DNA of 9,373 nt from the NCBI GenBank assembly GCA_002358895.1, contig DEPR01000007.1, forward strand, positions 26,142 to 35,514. The letters are read 5' to 3'. Numbering within the stretch: position 1 is the stretch's first letter; the number at the start of each line of letters is the position of its first letter. The notes beneath the pieces are model-generated. The model was not told where the DNA came from, ran no database searches, and was given only the letters and a program-made list of their open reading frames with translations. This document shows positions 6,726 through 9,373 of this stretch, one piece after another. This stretch comes from Ruminococcus sp. UBA3387. Lineage in GTDB: Bacteria > Bacillota > Clostridia > Oscillospirales > Ruminococcaceae. The position numbers were made by a program, and so were the translations under genes.

Positions 6726-8042
6726 ATGTTAGACATTGTATCTAAAACTATTGCAGAACATAATATGATTCAAAAGAGTGAACGAGTGTTGGTTGGCCTT
6801 TCAGGTGGTGCTGACAGCGTTTCACTCCTTTTGTGTTTATTAAAGCTGGGGTACAATGTTTCTGCTTGTCATATAAATCATCAGTTGCGTGGTGAAGAAA
6901 GCCTGAGAGATGAGCAATTCTGCATTGATTTTTGCAAAAAACTTGGTGTGCCACTTGAAGTTCATAGATTAGACGTTTCAGGATATTGCAAAACTAATTC
7001 CTGCTCTGTTGAAGAAGGTGCAAGGACTTTGAGGTATGAGATTTTTGCACAATCAGGCTTTGAGAAAATTGCAACAGCACACACCTTATCAGATTGCATT
7101 GAAACAACAGTTTTCAACCTTGCGAGAGGGACAGGATTAAAGGGGCTATGCTCCATTCCACCAATCCGAGGAAACATTATCAGACCATTGATTGATTGTA
7201 CAAGGTCTGATATCGAAGAATTTTTATTACAGGAAAAACAATCCTATGTTACAGACTCAACAAATCTTGAGACTGAATATTCAAGAAATAAAATAAGGCT
7301 CAAACTCATACCTATACTTGGCGAGCTCAATACTTCCCTCTTTAAGACTTATAAAAACACGTTAGCTAACCTGAAAAACGATGAAGATTATCTTGAGTTA
7401 CAGTTGGCTAAGCTTTTGGATTCTGCTTATGTTTCAGGTGGATATAACGCCGAAATACTTTCACAGGCTCACCCTGCACTTGCAAATCGTGCAATAGCTG
7501 AAATATTGTCTGAAAACAATATCAGCGTGGGATATGAACGTATATTAAGCATTGCAAAACTGCTTAAAAACGGTGGTAAAATCAATCTGCGAGATAATAT
7601 TTTTGCAGTCTGCAATGACGGTTTACTGCAAATTAAAGTCATTGAAGCTACAGCTGAAACCACAGATTATTCCGTGGAAGTAGTTTTTGAAAACGAGTAT
7701 GCTTTTTTTGATAAAAACGTTTCATTTGAAATAATTGATTACAGTGGTGGCTATGAAAATGTTAATAAAAAATTAGCAAATATATGCTGTGATTATGATA
7801 AAATTATAGGTAAGGTTTTTTTGAGAAACCGCAAAGATTCTGATAAAATTACTCTTTGCAACAGAAGGTTTACCTCATCGGTCAAGAAGCTGTTTAATAG
7901 CTCTGTCCCTCTGGAAAACAGACACAAGGTAGCTATTCTTGAGGACAACGAAGGTATTATCTTCATTGAAGGATTTGGCTGTGCAGAGCGAGTAAAGATT
8001 GACGAAAACACAAGGCACATATTAATTTGTAAAGTATCATAA
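6726..8042 (+). CDS. tilS: tRNA(Ile)-lysidine synthase
   Basis: N-type ATP pyrophosphatase that attaches lysine to C34 of the AUA-reading tRNA-Ile2, changing both its codon specificity and its charging; essential in most bacteria. It is 438 aa. The PP-loop SGGADS is at residues 26-31. A second conserved block, AHTLSDCIETTVFNLARGTG (from 118), and GLCSIPP follow, then a substrate-binding linker domain. A TilS C-terminal domain starts around 360. In that C domain the usual R-x-R-x-x-G-D-x-I pattern reads RNRKDSDKI (367-375), with Ser372 where Gly is common. The start is 2 nt after the dnaB stop, with purine-rich AAGAGAG upstream. It is followed by hpt and ftsH, the same order as in Bacillus, where TilS and HprT have been reported to form a complex affecting ftsH. 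Confidence 0.95.
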   Translation: MLDIVSKTIAEHNMIQKSERVLVGLSGGADSVSLLLCLLKLGYNVSACHINHQLRGEESLRDEQFCIDFCKKLGVPLEVHRLDVSGYCKTNSCSVEEGARTLRYEIFAQSGFEKIATAHTLSDCIETTVFNLARGTGLKGLCSIPPIRGNIIRPLIDCTRSDIEEFLLQEKQSYVTDSTNLETEYSRNKIRLKLIPILGELNTSLFKTYKNTLANLKNDEDYLELQLAKLLDSAYVSGGYNAEILSQAHPALANRAIAEILSENNISVGYERILSIAKLLKNGGKINLRDNIFAVCNDGLLQIKVIEATAETTDYSVEVVFENEYAFFDKNVSFEIIDYSGGYENVNKKLANICCDYDKIIGKVFLRNRKDSDKITLCNRRFTSSVKKLFNSSVPLENRHKVAILEDNEGIIFIEGFGCAERVKIDENTRHILICKVS

Positions 8043-8084
8043 AACTATCACATAGACATGATAAAATAACAGGAGCTGAAAATT

Positions 8085-9373
<1,289 letters not shown>

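Overview
The window is an AT-rich chromosomal housekeeping segment from a low-GC Gram-positive bacterium. The evidence is the gene set (RNase J, GdpP, DnaB/DnaC-type helicase, TilS, Hpt, FtsH), the Firmicutes-like gene orders gdpP-rplI-dnaB and tilS-hpt-ftsH, the Shine-Dalgarno and sigma-A promoter signals, and the protein sequences. Details such as the helicase insertion and the Lys/Asn-rich N-terminus of RNase J suggest a clostridial anaerobe of the Ruminococcus/Oscillospiraceae type. That family assignment is inference from memory, not from a search.

Layout. Positions 1-566 on the minus strand hold the N-terminal 188 codons of a UvrD/PcrA-type DNA helicase that runs off the left edge. Positions 567-1035 are a divergent intergenic region. 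It contains an extended -10 promoter for the helicase, a near-consensus sigma-A promoter firing rightward (TTGACA-N17-TAAAAT), and a leader of about 215 nt with three potential hairpins and a strong but apparently orphan Shine-Dalgarno sequence. From 1036 to the right edge seven genes lie head to tail on the plus strand: rnj (RNase J), gdpP (c-di-AMP phosphodiesterase), rplI (ribosomal protein bL9), dnaB (replicative helicase), tilS (tRNA-Ile2 lysidine synthase), hpt (hypoxanthine phosphoribosyltransferase) and ftsH (membrane AAA protease, cut at residue 246). Gaps are 68, 20, -1, 2, 42 and 25 nt, so the seven genes probably form one operon or overlapping transcription units. No transfer RNA, ribosomal RNA, CRISPR array, insertion sequence or phage gene was seen.

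How the genes work together. RNase J handles mRNA turnover, bL9 and TilS serve translation, DnaB serves replication, FtsH serves membrane protein quality control, and GdpP and Hpt are metabolic/second-messenger enzymes. In Bacillus relatives, GdpP and Hpt are both inhibited by (p)ppGpp, and a TilS-Hpt complex has been reported to act on ftsH expression. The cluster therefore joins growth-control functions, although the sequence itself shows only co-orientation. I found no convincing novel defence or mobile system. The least explained element is the rnj leader and the lack of a Shine-Dalgarno sequence at the rnj start.
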